Assembly (NCBI GenBank): GCA_020055645.1
Contig: CM034548.1
Location: forward strand, 24,168,201-24,232,200
From: Tomocerus qinae
Taxonomy: Eukaryota; Arthropoda; Collembola; Entomobryomorpha; Tomoceridae
Length of the DNA stretch: 64,000 bases
Direction: 5' to 3'
Shown piece after piece: positions 23,176 through 35,642 of this stretch (positions within the stretch are counted from its first letter, which is position 1; each line of letters starts with the position of its first letter). Below the pieces are notes generated by a model. That model was not told the DNA's origin. It searched no databases and saw only the letters and a list, made by a program, of their open reading frames with translations. A program made the translations under genes and the position numbers.

Positions 23176-23427
23176 CAATATTCGTCTAAACAGGTTAGTT
23201 GGTGCGGGAGTTGGCAAATTAAAAGTTCACTTTTTTCACCTCCATATTCACCTGCCTGTAATCACCATGGTAGTTAGCAATGGCAGTCCTTTATCCTATC
23301 CAAGCAGTGGAGGACAAATTATAGGATTTGTCCTCCAGAAGTGACAAAAGTGAATTTTTAATTTGTCAACTACCGGACCGAACCTGTCCGGTAGTTGACT
23401 AACCTGTTACCATATAGACGAATCTTG
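23176..23427. mobile_element. MITE with 9-bp target-site duplication and nested hairpins
   Basis: Flanked by perfect 9-bp direct repeats GGTGCCAAT (23167-23175 and 23428-23436). Terminal repeats read CAATATTCGTCTA and CAAGATTCGTCTA, followed by AACAGGTTAGT and CAAATTAAAA[G/A]TTCACTTTT[T/G]TCAC in both arms. Two further perfect hairpins lie inside: GGAGGACAAAT/ATTTGTCCTCC (about 23308-23335) and GTCAACTACCGGAC/GTCCGGTAGTTGAC (about 23368-23402). A 9-bp duplication with long inverted ends fits Mutator-type elements. No coding capacity. Confidence 0.75.
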
Positions 23428-23610
23428 GGTGCCAATATTATATTTTAAATTTGTTAAAATGTAAATGTGAATTCAATTTTTCTTAAATCATTAGTTCATG
23501 AATAATCATCCATGTATAGTAGTAAATAGAGTAGTGTACTTATTAATCATTCGTGCTTATTAGTAGATAGTAGTGTACAGGGTTAATTGTGTATTCAGGC
23601 CAAAAAAGGG

Positions 23611-23760
23611 GTTCAAAAAAATCACTAAATAAAAAGTGGAAAAATCTACCCGTTCTGCCCGTTTAACAAGCTTCTGGATTTTTCCTGGCCATAGACCTTT
23701 TCATTTCTAAATGGGGGTTTCAGTCTTTCTTAGAATCGCATTAGTGATTTTTTTTCACCC
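23611..23760. repeat. Short inverted repeat pair, about 150 bp apart
   Basis: TCAAAAAAATCACTAA near 23613 is complemented by TTAGTGATTTTTTTT at 23741-23755, with GGGG/CCC flanks. Possibly a decayed MITE; A/T-run composition makes chance more likely. Confidence 0.3.
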
Positions 23761-24117
23761 ATTTTCATCACAATCAGAGGTGCTTGGTCCTTTATAATTT
23801 TTATATTTTGCCTTGCACTTGGCATAACAAAAAAAACCATGCATCAATACTGGTTGGATGTCTGCCTTTCATTTGCTCATGTATATCGTACACTTACTAT
23901 ATTTACTCGTATATGTGCCTAGTACGTCATAGAAATGATGATGTTTCTATTGTTTAAATTCGGGTTTTCCTTTTCCCCAATTATGCGTTACTAAGGCTAG
24001 TACACATTATTTTTCCTGATTTCATAATAGAAATTATTGTAGTAAGTGGGACCATGGATATTATATTATGTCCATGAAAGAAAATAGTTTATGCAAAGAT
24101 ATATTATACAGCACGAA

Positions 24118-24150
24118 GCTACTTTATTTATTTATGATTTATTTGAAGTA
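24118..24150 (-). terminator. Candidate poly(A) signals for APPBP2
   Basis: Overlapping TTTATT words (AATAAATAAA in sense) lie about 210-240 nt downstream of the APPBP2 stop codon. Confidence 0.45.
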
Positions 24151-24356
24151 ATTTGAGACATACAAATAGCTTCCAATAGTTTTCATTAGTTTACAATACA
24201 ATGCACTCTATTCACTCTTCCGTTAACTTAAATTATCAATACTATATTTATAGAAAAGATACTAATAAGTGCTTTTAAATTCCGCTAGCGATTACACAAT
24301 TTCAACACTCATTTAGCATGTATACAGAATCAGTCACATTACAAGAGCTACAGCTA

Positions 24357-27300
24357 TTATTCGACATCATAAAAGCCGTGCATCCATTTCGTACTCAAAA
24401 ACTCATCTACTATATCTGTAATGTTTCGCGATTTTTGCGAGGAAGGTACAGTTTCTTCTTCATGCTTTATAGATTTTAAATCTCTCAAGTGTTTCCACTC
24501 ATTCAAAATAACGTTGTATTCTGCAATTTTGTCCGCATAACCTTCCATGGCATATACTTGTAGTAATCCTCGGTAGTCGTATTCCAATCCAGAGTAAGCG
24601 TCTCCAAATAGTTTTCGAGCTGAATTTAAATAAAAGACAATTGATGTTATTTAAATATTGTAATATAAAACATCGTCCACTGTTTTTGCTAACACTTTAT
24701 AACAGTCTCTACTACTTCAATGGCTAATCCAATTTTGTAATAAGCGGAATGTTTTGTAGAAAATAGTAGAAATTAAAAAATTCCTTGAGTTACTTTTATC
24801 GACAAGTTATTTTTAAAAAATCACAATCTATTTTGTATATTAAGTATTCAATACCTAACTCAACCTAACTGTTTTTACAAGAGTATGTATCTAAAAAGTT
24901 ATTTTCTCATACCTACTATATGATTCTTTAATTTGATAAATAAATATACATTACCGATTTGGATAGACCGTAGGTGAAGCTGCTCTGCCTTTTTAAACTG
25001 CATCATATCGTAATTGTACAGGCTCGCTAAATGCCCTACAGACAATGCCACTTCGTAATCGTACATACCCAGTAGTTTTTCTTTGATTGCAATGGCTTTT
25101 AGGTGCATATCCTCCGCGTCCTGCAAAATAGAAACAAATAATTTATTCAACATGATGAGTTTGTTTCAACAAGATGATAAAACAACCTGAAAGAATCTAA
25201 TTAGCCAAATTTAAAACCTATGCATTTACTAGTAACGTTTGTTGCAGATTTAGTAAACTATTTTAACCTGATATTTTTTCATTGATTGATAGAGCCGGCC
25301 AAGATTTCCATAATGTTTGGCAGTCTGAACGTTCATTTCTCCAAACACTTGAGTAGAAAGTTTTAGGGCTGATAAATGCAAGTTTTGCGCTTCAAATAAA
25401 TACATCTCTTCACATGATCCTCCTGGGTTATCAATTGCTACCTCTTCCAAAATTAGAGCTTTGACGCGTTTTGCGGACGCGTACTGAAGGTGATCATCAG
25501 GTAGTAACATTTTCATGATCTCGATTGCCTTATCCGCGTAGTTCCTGCATTTTTTAAGTCTCCTGATTTGTAATTTATTACAAGTACATTATAAAGCACA
25601 TTACGAGATAATTAGTTCTAAAATACCTGGCTAAGCTAAACTTTCCGGTGCTGTACTCCTTCACGTACAGAGCATATGCTGCATCTTCATACGCAATTGC
25701 AGTCATAAGATTGCATTCTCCAAATGCATCTTTTCGAATCTTAAGGGCTTCCTAAAGCATTTTACAAAATTTGCACAGCAAAATGTCACATTAATTTAAT
25801 CCCATATTACAATGCATGATACTGACGGCAACTTCATACAAATAAAACAAACTTTACAAACAAACAATAGTAACAAAATCAATCAATAGGCTTAAAGATT
25901 TGTTAGTTCGAAATTAAAAATAATTTCCCACTGTTTATGACTTTTATAGAAAGCTATTTTACGGCTATTATTGCTTTTTTAGCTTCTAAATATTAAGGCT
26001 CCATAAGGCAATCGCTAATCCCCTGATTTGCATAACTTAACCTAACCATGTTGACACAAACTAATTGCAACATTTAGCAAATATCCGTACCAGGTGGTAG
26101 GCTATGCAATTTAGGGGATTAGCGACTGCTGGACGTTTTGAAAACCAGAGAATAAGGTAAAATATACTAATTTTCATTGTCGCATGGGTTGTGTAACCTT
26201 CGATGCATGGATAAAGAGTAATTTATCAAACATTATAATTAATACATACCAAAATTTCAACCAGGTATTCAAATTTTCATTTAAAAAACCTCAGTTGCAT
26301 AAAAACACCAACTGACTGATAGGATAGTGTGTAAACTTTATATTTTATATTATAAAAAACTTTGCAGGTAGTATCAGAATGCTTCTATAGCCGTATTGGT
26401 TAACCTTTGCATTTTAAAAATAAAAATATAAGGCTTTACCGTGTAAACAGTAACGGCATGAGGAACAGCGTCCCTATTTAGAAGGTAGAATCCGTAATCA
26501 AAAAGTGCATCGGCATATTTAACACTTTTGGGACCAAAAATGTCTCTAGCCATATACACTGCTTCAGTGATAACCAGTTCGGCCTTTTCAAACTCTCTTT
26601 TCACAACGCATGATTTGGAACACTGTCTGAGAACATCAACTATTTGACGAGGGTTTTTAGAGCTCCTCACCTCTTTGAGTGCTTTGACACTCCACTCTAA
26701 AGACTGAGAGTACACAAAAATATTGTCAATCACGTCATAGAAATGTATTAAAAATTTATAAAACGAGTTTTAAAAGCCTTGCCTCATTGTATCGACTTTC
26801 GGCAAAACAGAGCGCAGAAAATGCACAGAATATCCCGGCCAAATTCGGCATAAACCCCGATCGCAATCGCAATTTCTCAATGACTTTCTTTGCTGTTTCA
26901 AAAGAAGTACGAGCCTCTTGAAACATACAGAAAGACCCTTGGGCAATGAGTAATCTGCAATGAATAAATGCATGAGACAAACAAGACATCGCTTGACAAA
27001 CTTGTTGGTTAAGAACAAGAACAATTTTATAAAGATCGCATACTTTTGTAGGCACTCCAAAGCTTGCAGAAAAGATTCGTTGTCGTTGACGCTAAGGCAT
27101 ACAAACATACATTGCTGTAGAACTCTGGAACTTTCTTTAAACCAACCAGCATCAGATAGGAACCCTCCTAGAATATTATAGAATTCAATTACACCAGTTA
27201 GTACCTATAAGAATTCTATTTAATTTACATCGTCAATCTCACTATTCACTTTGAATAGCCAAAACAATGAAATACCTACCCAATTCGAGTCCCACGCGTA

Positions 27301-30300
27301 TAAGGTACAATCGCAATCGTGAGTTGAGAAATTCTTTGCAGCATTCTGATGCGTAGGCATTTGCAAGTCTATGACCCAGGAAACATTTCGGCTCTCCAGC
27401 TTCATACAACGGAGGTGGTCTCCAATCCACGCTCCAATTCTCCTGGTTACTGAAAGTCTGTAAAGAATATTTAAACATCATTTCTTACATCTGAAATATG
27501 ATAAGTTTCCCTATTGGCCAACTCACAGCACCAGTTTGTCATAAAATATGATATTCTTCGTTCTATATCTTATACGACTATCAGAGGTCATTTTTTGTGA
27601 ACAGGCATGTTTTCATAGTGTTATGTGAGAAAAAAAGATTTACCTTAAATAGAATGTGCACTTTGTGTCTCTTGCCATTCACTGCCAATATCTTCATAAA
27701 CTTGCTCAGATTTTGTAGTTCAACTAGAAGGACATGAAATTGCTGCGTTTGGCTCAGCTAAAAAAACAATAATTTTATTATACAAAGATTACAGAGTAAA
27801 CTCATGTACAGCATACTTCTCAATTGCTCGACGTGATTTTAGTTACGACATTCAATATTGGCCAAAACTTGTCTACAACAATATGATAAGTTTTAGTAGT
27901 TTGTATGGTCTAGGAAGCCTACCAGAAGACCACAATCAGCGACCCTGCAACTTTATTGCAACGGTACCGTGTAGCATTGCAGTTGACCAAATAAACCAGA
28001 GAAACCTCCCTATAATTCTGATTGCATTTACTTTAGATTGTTTACACCTCTGCATAACAATTTTTATAATGCATATTACTTTTATGATCCTTACCTCTTA
28101 ACTTCCAACTTAATTTGTTGGGTAACCTATTCACTTTAAATATATCATTATATAATAAGTAGTATGCATTATTAAAGTGATATCATTGTGCATGGTTACT
28201 AGAAATACATTATGAATATACTTTTATATTAATTTATCTATTAACCATAGACATTCCCACAACATTGTAATACATTGCATAATATTTCAGTATTATCTTT
28301 CTATTTAAAAACGTGTATTCTGAATTACAGTCGTAGAATAAGTAGATCAAATATTATAGGGTAAAAAGCAGAGTGATATATCGAGCTATTTAAAGCCAAA
28401 TTGTAGCTATACGCATTAGACATGTAGAAATGACGTTTAGTAAACAATAGACATATATAGGCACTTGCCAATATAAGATTACAATTTACTTCAATATGCA
28501 ATTACAGACTCCTAAGTACATGACAGTAACAGTTGATTGACTTCATGCGAATTTAAGCAATACAACATTTGCAACATTGTGATTACATCTTGCATGTATT
28601 ACCAATAGTTACTACCTAGTCAGGCAGAAGTCGGCATCTGCGACCCATTGTCTATGCCTCTCCATAATAACCAACGTGTACGTAGGCACAGCTCTATGTA
28701 TGTATATTTATGTGATCTGAAACTAAACTAGTATGTCTCTATGCTTTATGGTCATGTTAAGTAAAATTGTACCTATATGCCTATAGCAACAAGATAAAGA
28801 TTTGTAGCTGCAAGTGATGGTTACTCACTCCGTACCACAAAGTCGACAGATTCTACCTCGTTTGTTTGCAAAGGAGGTCAAAGAAGACACGCCACCGTAT
28901 AGTGGAAGAAAATACACTGCGAATACAGGCATTCAGCTTGTACTGCCAAACTTGCATATTTAATTGTCTCACATCATTGGCATCCCCCAGGCGGTGTTAG
29001 TGAAATCGAGTGTGACCTTTCTTGCCTGATAGAATTGCTCTATTCTCTATTATCATGAAATTTTCAATTCACACAGTAAATGTAACAATCTAGGTATAAA
29101 ACTCAATACAATAATCTATTGCAACTGCAGCCATATACCTCTTTTTTACTCCAATACAAGTTTATTATGTCGCCAATTTTACTTATCATCATGATCTTTG
29201 AACTTAAGCATCATGATCTTTGAAATGAACCTACATGCTTTCATAATTCAGAAGGAAATCTGTGTGTAACCAGAATTGCTACAAACTCATGTAATTTATC
29301 ACCTAATACTAAGGTAAAGTTCAACTTTCGATAGAAAACATTTAGCATATCAATTAAATTACGTTCTTTACGTTGATTGTGAAACGCACAATGCAACTTT
29401 TTACAATAACAATGTCACATTAATTAAGTAGAATTAATTAAGCGTTTCCTTTTCCACATTATTACTTGAACCTGGCTCTGACTCCCTTTACCGTGGGAAA
29501 GAAATCTTTTACGTGTAGCATGCACATCATAATATCCTACTATTGCAATATTTTTCATTCTTTTGTTGCATTATGTTGACATTGGGTTATGCAAAAACAA
29601 ACAAGAAAATATGCCTCCTACCAAATTGCATAAGCTTCAACTTCAGTGCAATGAATAATCTACCGTCTGTCCACTCAAAAATCTAGAAACTTCATCTTTC
29701 TTACTTTCATTACTGAGATGATGCATTTACTGCTCTATTGCACATACTATTACGCACTAGTACCTACGGTATGCAATCGGATATCGACATTTTCAACAAC
29801 ATGATACATTGAAGGTTACTATCATTTCTTGAAGCTATTATCTCGGCAAATGCTTAAACAATTATGACAAACGCAATAAGTTTTGAAAGCTTACGAACTT
29901 CGTCTATCTATTCCTATTTAAATTGTCAAACATTTATAACCTACGTCATCCTACAAAACTTAAAAGTTAATATGCAAGTTTGCATGGCTGACATTAGCAC
30001 GTGCAATTGCGTAATTCAATCATTTTGTTTTCTAAAAGAATAACACCATGAAAAGGAATGAGACTATACATTACTAAGTTTTCCTAGATGGGAATTAACA
30101 ATGTGCAATTCCTGAAAATTAAACATCCTAGTTATTAAACGTAATGATAAGAAATTAATAATCATTTCAATGTCATCATAATCATCAGTAACGCTATAAA
30201 TTAGTCATTTAGTAATTAAAATGATAGTAAATTTTACAATTAGCATCTTTCCTTTGCATGACGTATCTCATTGAATGACTACTCACATGATGACGTCACA

Positions 30301-30590
30301 TTGATAGTGTTTGGTCGGAGATATATTTAGTATTTATGAATACAAAACAAAAACATTCTGAAATGACAGATTGGATATGAATTCTTTGCTCTGATATTAT
30401 GAATTAAAGAATCAGCTTAAAAAATTATTGCTAAATGCGAAATTAGTAAAAAGTATTTAGAGCAAATCCTTACCTTTAGATAGATTTCTAGAACAACATT
30501 TCCTGGAATGTTTGGAAACTCCCTTAAGTACATATGAATGTTGTTTGCCACTTCTTGGACACATCGATTAAATAGATTTGGGACGGACAT
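24357..30590 (-). CDS. APPBP2: Amyloid protein-binding protein 2 homologue (TPR protein)
   Basis: In mammals this TPR protein binds the basolateral sorting signal of amyloid precursor protein, associates with microtubules and serves as a substrate receptor for a Cullin-2 E3 ligase; the same roles here are inferred. Exons (minus): 30590-30474, 27757-27644, 27457-27280, 27167-27044, 26954-26783, 26703-26440, 25751-25627, 25544-25268, 25120-24955, 24619-24357, giving 599 codons (mammalian protein about 585). Conserved blocks include LGGFLSDAGW, VVKREFEKAELVI, FDYGFYLLNRD, KRVKALILEEVAID, NVQTAKHYGNLGRLYQSM, YEVALSVGHLASLYNYDM and GLEYDYRGL. Helical TPR-type repeats cover most of the C-terminal two thirds. 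ATG 30590 was chosen because it gives the family's length; the frame stays open to an AG at 30639. Exon 5 appears to use a GC donor. Intron 1 is about 2.7 kb and most others are under 500 nt. Confidence 0.92.
26008..26129. mobile_element. MITE-like element inside an APPBP2 intron
   Basis: Terminal inverted repeats of about 29 bp (GCAATCGCTAATCCCCT on the left, GCAGTCGCTAATCCCCT read inward on the right) with roughly four mismatches. Its right half, including ATCCGTACCAGG and GCTATGCAA, also occurs at 22885-22950. Lies between exons 6 and 7. Confidence 0.65.
27758..30473 (-). other. APPBP2 intron 1
   Basis: 2.7-kb intron between the first two coding exons (AAG|GTAAGG to TTTTTTTAG|CTG). AT-rich, with no nested gene seen. 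A 16-nt word CATCATGATCTTTGAA is repeated at 29187 and 29209. It contains one long purely plus-strand open stretch at 27883-28101 without recognisable similarity. Confidence 0.7.
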
Positions 30591-30638
30591 GTCGAACGAC
30601 GCGTTTTCCAGTATGATTTGCAGTTCTTGAATTACGAG

Positions 30639-33600
30639 CTAAATTGTAGCATGAAGAATGCTAAATGTTGACGTAGTGTAGTTGTAAATTGCAAGAACAC
30701 CAAAGCTTACTCTGGAATCCTGAAAAAACAAATATGCACACTTAGTAGGCTTAGACCATGCCATCAAAACAAAACATTATATACCATAATAATTATTACC
30801 ATATTAACACTTATTTATATCAAAAATGCCCATTAACGGTGTAATAGAATAGATGTAATCTTCTACAACTTATCTATCTGCATACACATTATTACACAAT
30901 ATATAAACACTATGCCTCTAATCTAACCTGACACCTGAGTGGAGGTCGGTGGCTAAAGCTGGAAATAAATAATATTGTCTGCTCTAGCTGTAACACTGAT
31001 ATATTTATATGTACATGTAAACAAATCCTCAGCTCAGTTTGATTTTCATTTATAATGTTAATGTAACATTTTATCGCTTAATAACTGTGCAGCCATTTAG
31101 CACTTTTGTGTAGTACATGCGGCGCAAGCCACACCTGTATACAAAACACATTTTCAGATCTAAATGCACAATTGCACAAACTAACAATTTCCACTGTCGG
31201 TCTATATTACAATATGATGTTCCAAATATAGTGTATATTGTGTACAATATTCCTGCATTGGAACGAACAATAACAAATCTATCGTTTCTATATTATAACT
31301 TAACATGGATAGTAATTCCCGCATTTGTCTCAAAACGACGACTATTTTCAAATGACAATTTGAGTGAGACGATTTGTAAATGGCACTAAACACTAAGAAA
31401 GCTATATAAATGTAGGGTGAATCAATACATTTTGATACACAACAAAGCTATCTCATTTATACATAATTTGACAGCTTTGACACGGAAGACATTGAGCGGG
31501 AGCAGACTACGACTACATAAATACTGGTCCGGGTTTCATTTTCCCCAGGTGACTAAAGTTGCCCATAAATCAGGATGGTGTGTATCACAACAAACAAATA
31601 GTACTACAACTGTGCAATCTTATCCATAATTTCCAAATCTTTTTCAACATAAAATAAGCGGAGGGCTTAGTTGACAGTTTAAAGCCTACATATACGTTAT
31701 GGATACTACACGTGTCAATAATAATTTAATAATTTACAGGTTAAATAGAAACTCTTGGGTTGATTCAATTGTAGATGCACAAAAGTTGATACTGCTTAGG
31801 ATTAGCGATCTGTTCGCAACTTTCATTTCGCAAAAGGTTTACCAAAAATTACGTTACATTACATGATCAATTTGATAAACAATGACTGACAAAGAAAGAT
31901 TGCAATAATGAATGACACTAAATTTAAGTTTATAGGACAAATTGGCAAGGCACTAAAATTCGTGGACATTGGAAACTCGAGGAAATTTTTCTGGAATTTC
32001 AAGTCCTTTTTATTACAATCAATATTTGAACAGTTTTAAACATTTACTAAATCAAGTTAACTTAACTCTGAAGTTATGGTCACACTACCAGGGTTTTTGT
32101 AAATATATTCAGATTTTGTAATAAAATATTGTCCACTGTCGCCTACTATGACAACATATGATCGATATCAATTACTTTTTACATCATAATATTTAACGTA
32201 AAATCTCTTCTTTTAAACCTACCCGTTAGGATTTAACTGAAATTTGGTATGGAATAAGGATGAAAAATAGCTAATCCAAAATGTTTATAATCACAATATC
32301 TTTTTAATTTCAGTTAGTTTAAGCTGATATTTACTACCACAACCACCACAGTGCTACAGCTGAGTTCTGTTTCGATATGGAGTATTCTGGAACCTGGAAC
32401 TACATTTTGAATGAAGCGTATGCATAAATTATTATTTAGAGCACTGAAAAATGGAAGTAAGGATTATCAAACCTAACTAATGATGAATGAAATGGATTTT
32501 AATTCACTATGTGGCATGTGGATTGACTGTAGTCTGCTTTGTAACAATATAATGACACAAATGTATTTGGGCGACTACAGTTTATAGCAACATAGGGAAA
32601 CACAATTTATAAATATTTATGTACGCACTATCAGCCTTTCTAATCCAATCTATAAACGGTTTTGAAGAACCTAGATAATTGTAATACTACAAATCAAGCA
32701 TTCGAATAAACGGATATAGCTTAAATACACTTTAAATATGTGTTAAAGTGAACAGCAACACACAAACGTCCTCAACAACAAAGTACTTGATATATTTTAT
32801 ATTTGTACGTTTTATCAGTGTTTACAAAATTGGAAACGATAACGAAATAAATCCAATAATCGCCTATAAAACGTATCTACAGGAACAGGACAATGTATTT
32901 TTAAAAACTAGCGTCTTCCATTAGCTTAAAATGTAATTTAAAATTTCTGAATCCTTTTCCATATATTAAGAGAAATTTAGGTCGAAAAATTTGGGTTTTC
33001 GTCTGTTTAATGTTACTTAAAAGGATTTACTTTATTTTTTGAAATTACTGAATACAAAAAATAGTTAGAATTATATCAAATGTAAAATAATTTAGACCAG
33101 GAAGACAATAGACTGATTTTAGTCGAGCACTAAATTAGTAAAATCGAGGAGGAGATTACAAAGTGAAACCTGTGGTCAGGAAAAGTAAAAAGTCAATAGT
33201 GGTGTATGAATAATGGTAATAAATCTAAAAATTCTTACTTGAAAAGAAGTCAACTATTAAGGAATGGAATATCCAAAAGGTGGTGAAAGGAAAATAACCG
33301 TCCGTGTCTCCTAGAATTTTCACAAAGTCGTATCCACTACATCCACCAACTGACTAAACTAACTGTGGTTGTTATTGTGGTGTCTTTGAGTGGGCTTGCT
33401 TGTTTGTGAGTTTGTAAGTAAACGTGAACGTGAGTCGAGATATGTGTTTAAAGAAAGAAATAGGATACAAACACAACAAGATCAGTAAAAATTCCATTCT
33501 CCATCCACCACACATATGTGATGGCTACTTATATATTAATAAGACCCACATCATATCCATCCATCGACTCGCATAACATAATCTAGGTATGTACTCCAAC

Positions 33601-35438
33601 TTACTACTTAACTAACACAAACGATCAAAATAGCTTACCTTGCTTACCCTACCTGCCTGCTGCACTGTCTTACTTATTTGCATATTACGTAGGTACTTAC
33701 TATACACTTTGTATAGTGCCACATAATTACAACTCTAGTAAGAACAAGACACTCACAACTGCGACAATCGACAACTACTCGAAATTAAATTATAATAGAC
33801 ATAATATTTGTAGGTATATGTATATATAGAGAGAGGGGTTCTTATCATTACGATAAGGTAGACATTATTATATTATTATTATACGTCTTAAAAGATATAG
33901 ATATCCCTATCTAAAAGCCTCTCCGAATAATTTATGCATCTATGTAACGCAAAACTGAAACTAAAAAATGTACCTATGTGAGACAACCTGAGTCCATTCT
34001 GTATATAAGCTTTGTTTTCTATATACTTTGTTCGTATAATTGCCTCCGAGCTATACAAATAAACGTTTGCCACTATCCTTACCTATAAAAATATTATTTT
34101 TATCAATATACCAAGTCAATACAAGGATATGGATACAATATTATCATTATCTTTCAACAATAATACATATACATCCACTCACACTACAAGATTACAACCA
34201 AAAAATCATTCTAACATGGCAGACAAAAAAATATGCAAAAATATAATCACATTGCTACACACAAATTTCTGTTTATAAACAATTTACCTATCTACATGTA
34301 CTTGGAAAGCTGTAAGTATGCTTAGTAGTAAGTGTCACTGTTAAATGTATGAATTATCTATGCTACGCAGCTAATACGTACACTCAACATTCCAATTCCT
34401 TATTCCGTGTATTTTATACGTTTACTATATAGTCGGTTTAGAAATCTAGCCAGCGTCTAAAACGTCACATACGCCCGTTCAACCACAGCAGTTATCAAAT
34501 TAGTACATTTCTATTTATTTATATAATAGCATATAATATTATTTCCAGTTGCTTTTGAAAACATCTCAAGTTTTTTGTACATCCATACAGCATTTGTGGT
34601 TCGACACTTTTTTGTATGTTACGTTTACGCCATAGATATCTAAATTATTTTTAATGAACAACGATATTTTTAGTAGACCTGCTGTATGGGCTTGGATAGA
34701 TAATCTTACGATATTTCTCTTTTAAAGCGATAAAGCTTAATATAATTTAATTTTGGTTACATTTTGAAATTTTTTGCACTTCTACATGTTCATAAAATGC
34801 TTTAAATGCATTTTTTCATAATTCACCTGGCATAGCCAAAAGCGATACTTTTGTTGGGTTGCTACCATACCAGACTGAGAGGCTGAACAGAATTACCTGG
34901 TTATAGTTCGGCCTAATCGTTATAATGACTAAGGTCGAATTATAAATAACTCCCAGTTGGACGTAATATCTTAAATAGCTAGCTAAAATATCAAAATTAA
35001 CTAAGTCAATAAATTAGAAACCTGGTTTCCATTTGGCCTGGATTTTATTAGGCCTACCGCACATACCTATGGTACAGTAGTAGACCGTAAAACAATAATC
35101 ATATAGGTAAAGCCATTCTTTAAATCTGAAGAAATGGTCTTGAAAGGCTAAACGTGTATCATTCTAAATACCTTACAAATAAATTAGCAAAGTGTGGTCA
35201 TGAATCATGAAGTCTACAGCATATTTCAAAACTGAGTGGGGGAAGAAGATTTTCACAATTTTCCTCCAAAAATCCAAATCCAAAACCATGTTAAAATTGA
35301 AACTTCTACTTAGAGACGGATAGAAATAAAGCAAAATATGTACAGAATTTAATTAGTTGCTGGCCCCTTATTTCTTAATGGAAATTGGGAGGGGGAATGA
35401 TCTTTCGAAGGGTGCCTACCGTATCAGTGCTTGATTGA
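30639..35438. other. Intergenic/5' region upstream of APPBP2
   Basis: Likely contains the APPBP2 promoter and any 5' UTR exon, but neither can be placed. Short ORFs (for example 31117-31389) have no domain, signal or codon support. Simple TA- and TTA-rich tracts occur around 33790-33880. Confidence 0.35.
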
Positions 35439-35642
35439 AGGCATCGAAAATCTCTTGCAACCTTGCAGCCTGGTTGCTGTGGAAATCGGCCTTAACCCGG
35501 CCCACACTATGCCCCGCCCCAAAGTAGGAGGAGCTGTGTTCTCAGCCAATAGAATGCCACAACCCCAAATGGGAGCTAAAGTGTAGAAATTAGCCAATAG
35601 GCGCGGCCTGTTACACTGGAAATTAAAATTTTTTCGATGCCT
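35439..35642. mobile_element. 204-bp MITE-like element carrying CCAAT and GC boxes
   Basis: Perfect 12-bp terminal inverted repeats AGGCATCGAAAA (35439-35450) and TTTTCGATGCCT (35631-35642). They are flanked by a near-perfect 6-bp duplication, GATTGA on the left and GATTGC on the right. Unlike its surroundings, the inside is GC-rich and holds GCCCCGCCCC (about 35511-35520) and two GCCAATAG words (about 35547 and 35593). No open frame. It could act as a promoter or simply be a GC-rich transposon. Confidence 0.65.

Noticed and set aside
30712-30720. Possible 9-nt micro-exon (CAG|GATTCCAGA|GTAAGC) upstream of APPBP2 exon 1
   Set aside because: Phase fits, but the ATG at 30590 already gives a protein of the family's normal length, and no further upstream coding exon was found to join it.
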